A DNA stretch of 64,000 nucleotides from Clostridium sp. chh4-2 (GTDB taxonomy: Bacteria > Bacillota > Clostridia > Lachnospirales > Lachnospiraceae): assembly GCF_002899675.1 (NCBI RefSeq), contig NZ_PKUU01000030.1, positions 1 through 64,000 of the forward strand, read 5' to 3'. A model generated the notes under the pieces. It saw nothing but the letters and a program-made list of their open reading frames with translations. It was not told the origin of the DNA and did no database searches. Below are positions 53,504 through 61,373 of the stretch, one piece after another (positions within the stretch are counted from its first letter, which is position 1; each line of letters begins with the position of its first letter). The position numbers were made by a program, and so were the translations under genes.

Positions 53504-53537
53504 AAAAAAGGCCGCAGACAAAACATCGTCTGCGGCC
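53504..53537 (-). terminator. Attenuator terminator upstream of the MATE gene
   Basis: On the minus strand GGCCGCAGAC, an 8-nt loop and GTCTGCGGCC are followed by six T. It lies 45 bp before the MATE start and after the leader peptide, so without antitermination the message would end here. Confidence 0.85.
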
Positions 53538-53618
53538 GGATTTCATCATTTCAGTTTATGTAAAGGCAACACAATTAAGGCTCTACAATCAATATCTTCT
53601 GATCATATAAGCCGCCTT

Positions 53619-53714
53619 TCAAAAACTATTCCTATAATTGGGCTCCACACAATGTCTCGTTTTATATAATTGTGCAGAGCTAAAATCAATACAGAATTTA
53701 CCAAACAACCTCAT
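53619..53714 (-). CDS. 31-residue leader peptide of the MATE gene
   Basis: The frame starts MRLFGKFC, includes SAQLYKTRHC, and ends NYRNSF. AGGGGTGAG is four bases before the ATG, a strong site. It begins ~27 nt after the predicted transcription start and is followed by the terminator at 53504-53537. Within the coding DNA, 53642-53680 forms a hairpin (GCTC/GAGC and CACAAT/ATTGTG). Ribosome position on this peptide could therefore decide between alternative folds, as in antibiotic-inducible leaders. I infer attenuation; the inducer is unknown. Confidence 0.65.
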   Translation of the reverse strand: MRLFGKFCIDFSSAQLYKTRHCVEPNYRNSF

Positions 53715-53747
53715 TGTGCTCACCCCTTTCGCTCTTCCTTATGCATT

Positions 53748-53777
53748 ATTATAAAGAAGCCCCACCCAGTCTGTCAA
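53748..53777 (-). promoter_or_regulatory. Consensus promoter of the leader-MATE transcript
   Basis: TTGACA (53777-53772) and TATAAT (53753-53748) match consensus exactly, with an 18-bp spacer. This suits constant initiation with control by attenuation. DNA from 53778 to 53933 shows nothing else. Confidence 0.8.
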
Positions 53778-53933
53778 GCCTGATACCGGAGGCAGATATT
53801 TCCCATATTTCATCATACAATTTCTGTCTATCAATTTTTATCGTACTCCTCTTCACTATCTACCTCCCCTTCTTTTGTACTATAGGCAAAAAGCGAAAAC
53901 GCATATTCAAACTCGCACTGTCAATACTACTAT

Positions 53934-55031
53934 TTATTTATGTTCATTTAGCTCAGCTTCAATTTCCTCAATCGTTGGCAGTGTTCCCTTAAAGTCATCC
54001 GGCACCAAATTTGAAAGTTCGTATTCTGATATTCCCAATGGCTGACTGCTGGATTCTATTGCATACTTCGCCTGAATATTATCTTTCGATTTGCATACCA
54101 ACAGTCCCAAGGTCGGAGCATCCATCTCCGATTTTAGAATATGGTTGACTGCAACCACATATGTTCCAAGTTGGCCTGTAAAAGATGGTTCAAACGCTGT
54201 AACCTTTACCTCAACTACCACATAGCAATGTAATTTGATATGATAAAACAGCATGTCAATAAAATTTTCTGTATTGCCAATTTCAATCCGATATTCACGC
54301 CCAACAAAAGCAAATCCATTTCCAAGTTCTAACAAAAATGCTGTAATATTATCCATCAGTGCATCTTTTAATTCTTTTTCATTATAGTTCTTGGTCAGTG
54401 TAATAAAATCAAAATTGTAGGGATCTTTCGTGAGTTCCTGTGCTAAATCACTTCGTGCCGGTGGAAGTGTATATTCAAAATTTGTAACTGCTTTGCCCTG
54501 TCTATCAAAAAGCTTCGTATCAAGAAAATTTAACAGCACAGCTCTGGACCAATTATTTACCAGTGTATTTTGTACAAAAAACAATGCTCTCTGTTGGTCC
54601 TCCTTACATTTATCCATGATAACTTTATGATGCCCCCATGGAATCATAAAAATAATATTCTTATCAATTTGCGCACCAGTTTGGGGCGTAATTATATTTT
54701 TAATTTGCGCGTCAAGTTGGGGCGTAATCTCTACATCCGAATACAACCTGTAAAACTGATTCATATATTGCAGATTTCTTGGTGAAAATGACTTGATCTC
54801 CGGCAGTTCTTTTACTAAGTCTTTGCTTATCTTTTGATAAACATTGCTGCCCCATGTTACATTCTTCTTCACTGTCTCAATATCTCGTCCAAGATGCCAA
54901 TAAAAACGAAGCATCTCATCATTTACTTTTATAGATGCCTTAATTTGACTGGTTTTAAAACGATTGCTTACTTCATATATCCATTTTTTATAATCACCTT
55001 CAAATTCTGCCCCTGTCAGTATATCTGCCAT
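53934..55031 (-). CDS. YhcG/DUF1016-family PDDEXK nuclease
   Basis: ~365 aa. The N-terminal DUF1016 region (MLRFYWHLGRDIE, FSPRNLQYMNQFYRLY) is followed by a PD-(D/E)xK nuclease domain (NFIDMLFYHIKLHCYVVVEV with K next, GQLGTYVVAVN). Members are linked with mobile elements and defence; targets are unclear. A 12-residue tandem duplication (ITPQ..AQI, period 36 bp near 54666-54735) sits between the domains. The start at 55031 has AAGG nearby; the first ATG (55061) has none, so the start is uncertain. Confidence 0.85.
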   Translation of the reverse strand: MADILTGAEFEGDYKKWIYEVSNRFKTSQIKASIKVNDEMLRFYWHLGRDIETVKKNVTWGSNVYQKISKDLVKELPEIKSFSPRNLQYMNQFYRLYSDVEITPQLDAQIKNIITPQTGAQIDKNIIFMIPWGHHKVIMDKCKEDQQRALFFVQNTLVNNWSRAVLLNFLDTKLFDRQGKAVTNFEYTLPPARSDLAQELTKDPYNFDFITLTKNYNEKELKDALMDNITAFLLELGNGFAFVGREYRIEIGNTENFIDMLFYHIKLHCYVVVEVKVTAFEPSFTGQLGTYVVAVNHILKSEMDAPTLGLLVCKSKDNIQAKYAIESSSQPLGISEYELSNLVPDDFKGTLPTIEEIEAELNEHK

Positions 55032-55254
55032 CTGCCTTACACCCACTCTTCCATCAATCATTTATCAGATATTGCCTTTTTAACTTTCTTGTATAGCTTT
55101 TATTATTATATCATTGTTCATACAAAAAAACATCAAAAACCAAACTTCATATACTTTCCGTATTCGGTGTTGCCACCGATAGTTCTGCTATTCTTTCTAA
55201 TATTGTTTCCATCAATACCGCCAAATCTTTTTAACCTCAGCCAGCCAAGCAACA

Positions 55255-55546
55255 GCCGGAAAGAAGGGGAAACCTGGGCGGGCGGCGGAACTAGAGAAAG
55301 ACAGGGGATCGTGTGCAGACCCTTAGCGATACTTGGTCGGCAAGAGTGGAAAAAGGCAGACAAATACTGAATTCCGGATCAGTATTTGAGGCGCCCTTGA
55401 ACGATGAAGTCATAAAGAGTTCATCGTGAATGGCGCCGCGCTGCCTTTTTCCGCTCTTGCCGGCCTAGTATCACTTAGGGTCGTAACCCGAATCCCCTGT
55501 CTTTCTCTAGTTCCGCCGCCCGCCCAGGTTTCCCCTTCTTTCCGGC
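55255..55546 (+). ncRNA. Large structured hairpin element, second complete copy
   Basis: A perfect 55-bp stem joins 55255-55309 with 55492-55546. The inner 182 nt contain the same modules as 389-573: GGATCGTGTG then ACCCTTAG, a stem-loop AAATACTG/CAGTATTT, the 48-nt GGCGCC-bounded apical module (55390-55437), and CTTAGGG with CCCGAATCC on the return side. Stem sequences differ from the copy at 306 but are compensated. The left flank AGCCAAGCAACAGCC is shared with the copy at 1-125. It lies between the YhcG nuclease gene and mrp. The 55062-55254 part holds AT-rich DNA and nothing clear. Confidence 0.68.
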
Positions 55547-55579
55547 GTACCTTAGTCGATTAAACAAAGATTTTCGTAA

Positions 55580-56416
55580 TTATATTTTCTCTACGATTCC
55601 GGCCGCCTCGTCAAGCCATGGCGCATCCAGATATTCGATGGTTCCTGCGTCCACAGCCTGAGCTGTCTCAGGGCGGATCGGGATCTTTGCAATTACCGGA
55701 ACTCCGTATTCCTTTGCCACTTCATCGATATGGCTGTCGCCGAATACAGAAATCTTCTTTCCGCAGTCCGGACATTCCAAATAGCTCATATTTTCAACTA
55801 AACCGATAATCGGAATATTCATCTTCTTTGCCATGTTCACCGCTTTTCCAACGATCATGGATACCAGCTCCTGAGGAGACGTTACGATGATGATGCCTGC
55901 TACAGGAAGTGACTGGAATACAGTGAGAGGAACATCGCCGGTTCCCGGAGGCATATCCACAAACATGTAATCCACGTTCTCCCACAGAGTTTCCTGCCAG
56001 AACTGTTTTACCGCGCCTGCGATAACCGGCCCTCTCCAGATAACCGGGTCTGTGTCATGATCCAGCAAAAGGTTTGCCGACATGATCTCGATGCCGGTTG
56101 AACTGGTGGCCGGAACCATCAGATTGTCTCCTGCCATGCCCACGCTATCACTGGTAATGCCAAATGCTTTTGGAATTGACGGGCCAGTAATATCGGCATC
56201 TAGGATGGCTGTCTTGTGGCCTTTTGCATTCATCTTCACGGCCATCATTGCGGTGACTAAAGATTTGCCCACTCCGCCTTTTCCGCTGACAACGCCGATC
56301 ACTTTCTTAACGGAACTTGCCGGGTTTAACGGCTCTAAAAAGCTTGTCTGCTCCTGGGTCCGGCTGGAACAGCTTTCTCCACAGGTACTGCAGTTATGTG
56401 TACAATTTTCGCTCAT
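55580..56416 (-). CDS. mrp: Mrp/NBP35-family P-loop ATPase
   Basis: 278 aa. An N-terminal cysteine-rich segment (C5, C9, C12, C16) likely binds an Fe-S cluster. The deviant Walker A is SGKGGVGKS (44-52), with MPPGTGD as switch region and a CxxC in YLECPDCGKK. These proteins are Fe-S carriers for cluster assembly. Divergent from the HD gene with a 67-bp gap. Confidence 0.93.
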   Translation of the reverse strand: MSENCTHNCSTCGESCSSRTQEQTSFLEPLNPASSVKKVIGVVSGKGGVGKSLVTAMMAVKMNAKGHKTAILDADITGPSIPKAFGITSDSVGMAGDNLMVPATSSTGIEIMSANLLLDHDTDPVIWRGPVIAGAVKQFWQETLWENVDYMFVDMPPGTGDVPLTVFQSLPVAGIIIVTSPQELVSMIVGKAVNMAKKMNIPIIGLVENMSYLECPDCGKKISVFGDSHIDEVAKEYGVPVIAKIPIRPETAQAVDAGTIEYLDAPWLDEAAGIVEKI

Positions 56417-56483
56417 TGCTTTACCTCCAAATTATGTTATAATCACATAGATAGTATTATATTATCATTTAAGGAGATTGTCC

Positions 56484-57260
56484 ATGAATTTTGAACATGC
56501 AAAAGACATTTTTGAAAAATATCTCGGTCAATATGACAGGAACGATGACAAAATCAAGCTGAAAATCATCCATACATACGGGGTTATTTCGGCTATGGAT
56601 TACCTTACTAAAGACTTGAAACTGTCCGCAGAAGATGCAGAAATTGCCAGACACGTTGCCCTGCTTCACGATATCGGCAGATTTGAACAGCTGCGCTTAT
56701 ATAATAGCTTTGACGATTCCATCATGCCCCATGCCCAGTGCAGTCTTGACATACTGTTCGGCAGCAGCATGATCGAATCCTTTATTCCCGAACGCACCTA
56801 TGATTCCATCATTTACACAGCCATCAAAAACCATGGGCTGTACCGCATGGAGGAAGGCTTAAAAGGACAGGTTCTCCTTCACAGCCGGCTGATCCGGGAT
56901 GCCGATAAACTGGATAACTTCAGGGTAAAGGATGTATCCGGCATGGTGACCATGGTGGATGTGACGGAAGAAGAACTTGGCCGGGAGGCCATTACCGATT
57001 CCATATATCAAAACTTCTTAAACCACATTCCCATCCTGAACAGCGAACGCCGCACCCATATGGACATGTGGGTTTCTTATCTGGGTTATATTTATGATTT
57101 CAATTTTCCTTCCGGCTTAAAATATCTGATGGAGCACAATTATATCGCCCGGCTTGTAAACCGGGTCCCTTACTCCAATCCGGAAACTGCCGGGCGGATG
57201 GAGCGGATTTTGGCGGCCGCTATGGATTACATGGAGGCTGCAGTCCTTCCAGAAAAGTGA
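56484..57260 (+). CDS. HD-domain phosphohydrolase
   Basis: 258 aa. The metal site is HVALLHDIGRFEQLR with an upstream His and downstream HGLYR and RDADKLDN, giving the H...HD...D pattern. It likely hydrolyses a nucleotide or related phosphate. AAGGAG is eight bases before the ATG at 56484. Its 3' end overlaps the convergent kinase gene by 41 bp. Confidence 0.85.
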   Translation: MNFEHAKDIFEKYLGQYDRNDDKIKLKIIHTYGVISAMDYLTKDLKLSAEDAEIARHVALLHDIGRFEQLRLYNSFDDSIMPHAQCSLDILFGSSMIESFIPERTYDSIIYTAIKNHGLYRMEEGLKGQVLLHSRLIRDADKLDNFRVKDVSGMVTMVDVTEEELGREAITDSIYQNFLNHIPILNSERRTHMDMWVSYLGYIYDFNFPSGLKYLMEHNYIARLVNRVPYSNPETAGRMERILAAAMDYMEAAVLPEK

Positions 57261-58530
57261 CTGTCACAGTAAATACTCCGTCACCGTATTCATATTCCAA
57301 TGCACCGCCGTATTTCTTTGCAGACCGGGCTGCGCTTCGGATTCCCAATCCGTGCATTCCGGTCTCTTTTTTAGAAGAACCCAGTGTATCTCCCTGTTTT
57401 ACAGGTCTTCCGGACATGGAATTCGATATGACTATAAATATCATTTCGTTGATTTTTCGCAGTTTGATCTGAATCCATCGTTTCTGCTGCGGCATCTTCT
57501 GCGCCGCTTCCAGCGCATTATCCAAAAGATTGGCAAAAAGACAGCAGAGATCCTGGTCCTCCATTCCGGACAAATCCACGGCGTCGGCCTGGATCGTAAA
57601 CGGAATCTCCATCTGTTCTCCCTGGTTTTTAAAATGGCTTAAAAGAATGTCAAGGGTCGCATTTCCGGTCCATATCTCCCCTGACAGACGGCTTAGCGGT
57701 TCTCCCAGCCGGCTGATGTATGATTTCACTTCCTCATACCGTTCCTCTTCCATCAAAGTGGACAGCACCAGCATGTGATTCTTCAAATCATGAGACATTT
57801 CCTGCTGCTGCCTCTGCTGTCCCAACACCAGTTCATATTCCCGTCTCACCATCTGGTCTTTCAGCTGGAGAATCGAAGAAATTTCTTTTTCCTTCCTGTA
57901 ATTCGTATAAAAAAGAAGGGTGAAATAAAATACGAACAGTAGGACAATACACATGCTCCAGGAAAACAGCGCATGAACGCTGGTTTCCTGAATAGTCAGC
58001 CAGGATAAGAATCCCACGCCGCACAGGCCCAGAAATGACACCGTAAATATCATGGACGCATTATAGAAAAGCTCTTTTTTTAACGCCTTTTTCGCCAGCA
58101 GATAAAACAGGATCAGCAAAATCTTATTCACCGCCAGATAGGCGCACCGCCATAAAGACAGCTGGCTGATGACCATCTGTGCAAACTGCTGATTTTTACC
58201 CAGCACCCCCATAACCGACAAACAGAAAAAATCGATGATATAGGCGCAGAGAATGTAAAAGCTGACCAGAGATATGGAATAAAACGTGTCCACCTGAAAC
58301 ACCAGCACCGATGTCATACAGATATAAAATACAAACCACAGCGTTGAGATTAATGGAAATATCTGAAAATGATCCGCCGCCTGCATGGTAATTAAAAGGA
58401 TCACCGATAAGATCACAAACCGGATTCTCCCCTTAATCTTTTGTGGGACAAATAAATTGATAAAGTAATAGCAGAGCAGAGCTTCTATAAAATCAGCTGC
58501 CATCTCTCCCGCTAAAAACAACTGGCTCAT
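57220..58530 (-). CDS. AgrC-like sensor histidine kinase (GHKL)
   Basis: 436 aa. Six predicted membrane helices in the first ~200 residues are followed by a coiled stretch. The phospho-acceptor is in QQEMSHDLKNHMLVLST, and the GHKL ATPase domain has NLLDNALEAAQ and GLGIRS. This class usually detects autoinducing peptides or cell-wall stress. Start overlaps the regulator stop by four bases. No agrB/agrD-like gene is nearby. Confidence 0.88.
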   Translation of the reverse strand: MSQLFLAGEMAADFIEALLCYYFINLFVPQKIKGRIRFVILSVILLITMQAADHFQIFPLISTLWFVFYICMTSVLVFQVDTFYSISLVSFYILCAYIIDFFCLSVMGVLGKNQQFAQMVISQLSLWRCAYLAVNKILLILFYLLAKKALKKELFYNASMIFTVSFLGLCGVGFLSWLTIQETSVHALFSWSMCIVLLFVFYFTLLFYTNYRKEKEISSILQLKDQMVRREYELVLGQQRQQQEMSHDLKNHMLVLSTLMEEERYEEVKSYISRLGEPLSRLSGEIWTGNATLDILLSHFKNQGEQMEIPFTIQADAVDLSGMEDQDLCCLFANLLDNALEAAQKMPQQKRWIQIKLRKINEMIFIVISNSMSGRPVKQGDTLGSSKKETGMHGLGIRSAARSAKKYGGALEYEYGDGVFTVTVTFLEGLQPPCNP

Positions 58531-59243
58531 AACCGCTTCCTCCAGAATCCCGCAATCTTATCCCGTACCTCTTTTTGATAGCTTCCGCCCACCGGAAGGC
58601 GGATTCCTCCCCGCAGAACGACTTCCGCCCCCTCCATTTTCATCACGTAATAGAGGTTAATGATAAAGCCCCGCTCAATCATCAGAAATTCTTCCCGGTT
58701 CAATTCGCTAAGCACCTGATTCAGAGATTTCCGGACCGGGATCTCCTCTTCTTTTGTAACCAGAATTGCATATTTCTGCTTCTTATAAATATAGACCAGA
58801 TCACAGATATTGATCTTCTGAACCTTTCTCGGCGATTCAATCAGATAGCATTCCCGATCCTGCCAGGATATCATGTTCAAACCGTCAAAAAGGGCCAGGG
58901 GCAGAGACTGATCCATCTCCGCCTTTGGTATATAGCGGAACACGGACAGCTCGAATGCTTTAATCGCATATTTTGTATGGGATGTGACGAACAAAATCAT
59001 TGCCTGGGGAAGCTTTTCCCGGATCATTGAGGCCAGTTCCATACCGTTCATCTGAGGCATTTCAATATCCAGCAAAAGCATGTCAAAATGGGTGTTTTCC
59101 TGAATGTCGTAAAGCAGCATTTTACTGTCCGTGTAGTCCCTGATCTCGGCCGCAATTCCATTATCGCGGCAGTATTTGTCGATAATCTGTCTTTCTTTGT
59201 CTGTAAATTCCTGCTGGTCGTCACACACTGCAAATCGGATCAT
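58527..59243 (-). CDS. LytTR-family response regulator
   Basis: 238 aa. The receiver domain has phospho-acceptor Asp in MLLLDIEMPQMNG. The LytTR DNA-binding domain follows (INICDLVYIYKKQKYAILV; FLMIERGFIINLYYV). GAGGTG seven bases before the ATG overlaps the end of the LCP gene, indicating one transcript LCP - regulator - kinase. Confidence 0.92.
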   Translation of the reverse strand: MIRFAVCDDQQEFTDKERQIIDKYCRDNGIAAEIRDYTDSKMLLYDIQENTHFDMLLLDIEMPQMNGMELASMIREKLPQAMILFVTSHTKYAIKAFELSVFRYIPKAEMDQSLPLALFDGLNMISWQDRECYLIESPRKVQKINICDLVYIYKKQKYAILVTKEEEIPVRKSLNQVLSELNREEFLMIERGFIINLYYVMKMEGAEVVLRGGIRLPVGGSYQKEVRDKIAGFWRKRL

Positions 59244-59254
59244 GTCTTATCACC

Positions 59255-60313
59255 TCAATTCCTGACTGCCTGTTTCAATATCTCTTTTCCGATTTCCTTG
59301 ACCTTATCCGAGCACTGGTAATCTTCGTCCTGATAAAGCAGGCGGTGAAGCTGGATCACATTGGATTCCAGAGTATTTGGTATCAGGCAGGCCCCGTAGC
59401 GGCCCAGCCTGGCCTCTTCCTGAACGAAGGGGAAGCCGCCGGTTTCCACAATATGATACTGACTGATCCCTTTTGCCATCATGGCCAGATCATCGAACTG
59501 TACGCTGGTTGCCGTCTGAGGAAGAACCACGGTCAAAATATTGATCAGTTCCTCCCAGCTTAATGAACGGGCCTTTTCAAGAACCAGTTCCATCACCTTT
59601 CTCTGACGTTCCGTTCTGTTAAAATCAGAATCCATCAGGCGAAGCCTGCAGTAAGCTACCGCCTGCACTCCATCCAAATGCTGCATCCCTGGGCCGTCTA
59701 AATGGCTGGATGCCACTCCGGTACAGTTCACAGTCTCCGTTATAAACGAATTCATATAGTACCACTCTGATTTTGACAGTTCCAGGTCAATTCCTCCCAT
59801 CATATTGATTGCGTCCACAGCCGCTTTCCAGGAAAATGAGATATAGTCTGTGATTTTTAAATCCAGGTTTGTATTAAGAGCCATTACATTTTGATAAGGC
59901 CCGCCTTCTGCATAAGCGCTGTTAATCTTGCCGAAGCTTTCATTCTCCGTATTTTTCATCAGTAAGGTGTCTCTGTATACGGATGCCAGACGGATTTCAC
60001 CGTTGGCGCGGTTAATGGTCATAATCAGCTGGGCGTCCGCATTGGTTCCCGAACCGATCTCCCCGGTTCTGCTGTCCACACCGAAGACTGCGATAGTCCA
60101 AAAATCGTCCATCTTTTTTTCCGTCACCTTTTCCAGATTTGCATTGGTGATATGAGCGATCTCCCCTTCTTCCGGAGGGAGCTTCTGCGGCATGGAGGCC
60201 AGCTTTGTCACATATAGAATAGCAGAACATATCAGAAATAAGCAAATCGATAAGATCGTAATACCTATTTTCCGTATAAGCCCTCCATTGACATTTCCAT
60301 TAAACAGTTTCAT
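59255..60313 (-). CDS. LytR-CpsA-Psr (LCP) family ligase
   Basis: 352 aa. One N-terminal membrane helix (~14-38) and an extracellular LCP domain with AVFGVDSRTG, RLASVYRDTLL and the arginine-rich YCRLRLMDSDFNRTERQRKV. These proteins attach teichoic acids or polysaccharides to peptidoglycan. AGGGG is eight bases before the ATG at 60313; the frame start at 60331 has no site. Together with the downstream two-component genes it suggests envelope regulation. Confidence 0.9.
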   Translation of the reverse strand: MKLFNGNVNGGLIRKIGITILSICLFLICSAILYVTKLASMPQKLPPEEGEIAHITNANLEKVTEKKMDDFWTIAVFGVDSRTGEIGSGTNADAQLIMTINRANGEIRLASVYRDTLLMKNTENESFGKINSAYAEGGPYQNVMALNTNLDLKITDYISFSWKAAVDAINMMGGIDLELSKSEWYYMNSFITETVNCTGVASSHLDGPGMQHLDGVQAVAYCRLRLMDSDFNRTERQRKVMELVLEKARSLSWEELINILTVVLPQTATSVQFDDLAMMAKGISQYHIVETGGFPFVQEEARLGRYGACLIPNTLESNVIQLHRLLYQDEDYQCSDKVKEIGKEILKQAVRN

Positions 60314-60436
60314 AATCTTAGCCCCTTTCATGAGTTTCTTCTCGTGTCCATATACTGTTTTGAACTGTCCTCATTATATCAGACTGCCCTGCCTCCGCCG
60401 CATTCTGACCGCAAAAAGCCGGAAAATGACCGCCAC

Positions 60437-60490
60437 AAAAAAGCAGCGGCAGACCCGGGTTTTCAAAAGGAAAACGAAGTCTGCCGCTGC
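60437..60490 (-). terminator. Terminator of folT
   Basis: On the minus strand GCAGCGGCAGAC and GTCTGCCGCTGC form a 12-bp stem with a long loop, followed by six T. It starts 10 bp after the folT stop. Confidence 0.8.
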
Positions 60491-60499
60491 CATATCTTC

Positions 60500-61072
60500 T
60501 TATCTGGCCTGAACCATACGGAAATTTTTGATTATCCTAAGGATTCCGGTGCTCTCAAGGGCCTTGCTGATCGTATAAAACAGCATCGAATTGATCGGCC
60601 ACATAATCATATTTTTAAATGCTCTCATAGGAAAAAGTACCATAAATCCCTTTCCATACATTATGCTGAGCCAAAGCGTCCCTAAAAGCATGTTGCATAC
60701 CAGGGATACAACCAATTCAGCAATCAAAATCCTCCAGAAGTTAATGGGCCTTTTATAAAGAATGGTTCCGTAAAGCACACCCGCAAGTATGGCTCCCAAC
60801 GTCCATCCCGGGAAAAATGCTCCCGTCGGCTTAATAATATACTTCAAAATGTCCAGCGCTCCGCCAAACGCCCCACCTACCACAGGGCCAAATAAATAAT
60901 ACACAAACTGGCTCGGTATGGTGGAAAAACCAATCTTGATGTAATCCCCGATTACAATTGTAAAATAGCCTAAAACTACTGAAATTGCGGCAAACATTGC
61001 CGATGTTGTGACCGTTCTCACTTGTTTGAATTCATGATACGAATCTGAGAACAAAGTTGCTAATTTTCGCAT
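60500..61072 (-). CDS. folT: Folate-specific ECF transporter S component
   Basis: 190 aa, about six membrane helices. TTSAMFAAISVVLGYF near the N-terminus contains the AxxxA-type helix contacting EcfT; GPVVGGAFGGALDILKYIIKP is typical of FolT. It captures folates and uses a shared EcfAA'T module. Preceded by a THF riboswitch, which confirms the substrate. Ribosome site AAGGAGG is 8 bases before the ATG. Confidence 0.93.
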   Translation of the reverse strand: MRKLATLFSDSYHEFKQVRTVTTSAMFAAISVVLGYFTIVIGDYIKIGFSTIPSQFVYYLFGPVVGGAFGGALDILKYIIKPTGAFFPGWTLGAILAGVLYGTILYKRPINFWRILIAELVVSLVCNMLLGTLWLSIMYGKGFMVLFPMRAFKNMIMWPINSMLFYTISKALESTGILRIIKNFRMVQAR

Positions 61073-61114
61073 AAAAAAATTACCTCCTTTGCAGACCTCT
61101 CATACTACAACAGG

Positions 61115-61250
61115 AGATAAAAATCTCTTCCGTGCAGCGGGATGCGACCTGTGTACCGCAAGAATTCACCAATTAAAAGGATTCTTCTTTTCGTCCAACT
61201 GACAACTCCCTGTTCAGCCGGCACTTAACGCACACAAGTCTACTCTGCGT
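61115..61250 (-). promoter_or_regulatory. Tetrahydrofolate (THF) riboswitch
   Basis: On the minus strand the conserved blocks appear in order: GCAGAGTAG (~61248-61240), GCGTTAAGTG (61231-61222), GGGAGTTGTC, GGACGAAA, and GCATCCCGCTGC (61145-61134), with GCAG/CTGC as P1. This matches the THF-I aptamer. Downstream ATCTCCT can pair either with the preceding AGAGAT or with the folT site AGGAGGT. Translation is therefore probably shut off when folate is plentiful. Confidence 0.9.
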
Positions 61251-61272
61251 TTCTTATTTTATTGATTTCATG

Positions 61273-61300
61273 AGTATACCATATCTCAGGAAAATGTAAA
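61273..61300 (-). promoter_or_regulatory. Promoter of folT
   Basis: TTTACA (61300-61295), 16-bp spacer, TATACT (61278-61273). The start falls just before the riboswitch aptamer. Confidence 0.6.
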
Positions 61301-61373
61301 GACTTTTTTCTGAAATTATCTTCTCACCCGGTATAAATTTCCCACAGGCGCAGGAAAAACCTGCTCCCGTATT

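Noticed and set aside
53714..53992. 92-codon plus-strand frame
   Set aside because: It lies opposite the leader/promoter region, lacks a ribosome site and runs into the YhcG gene end.
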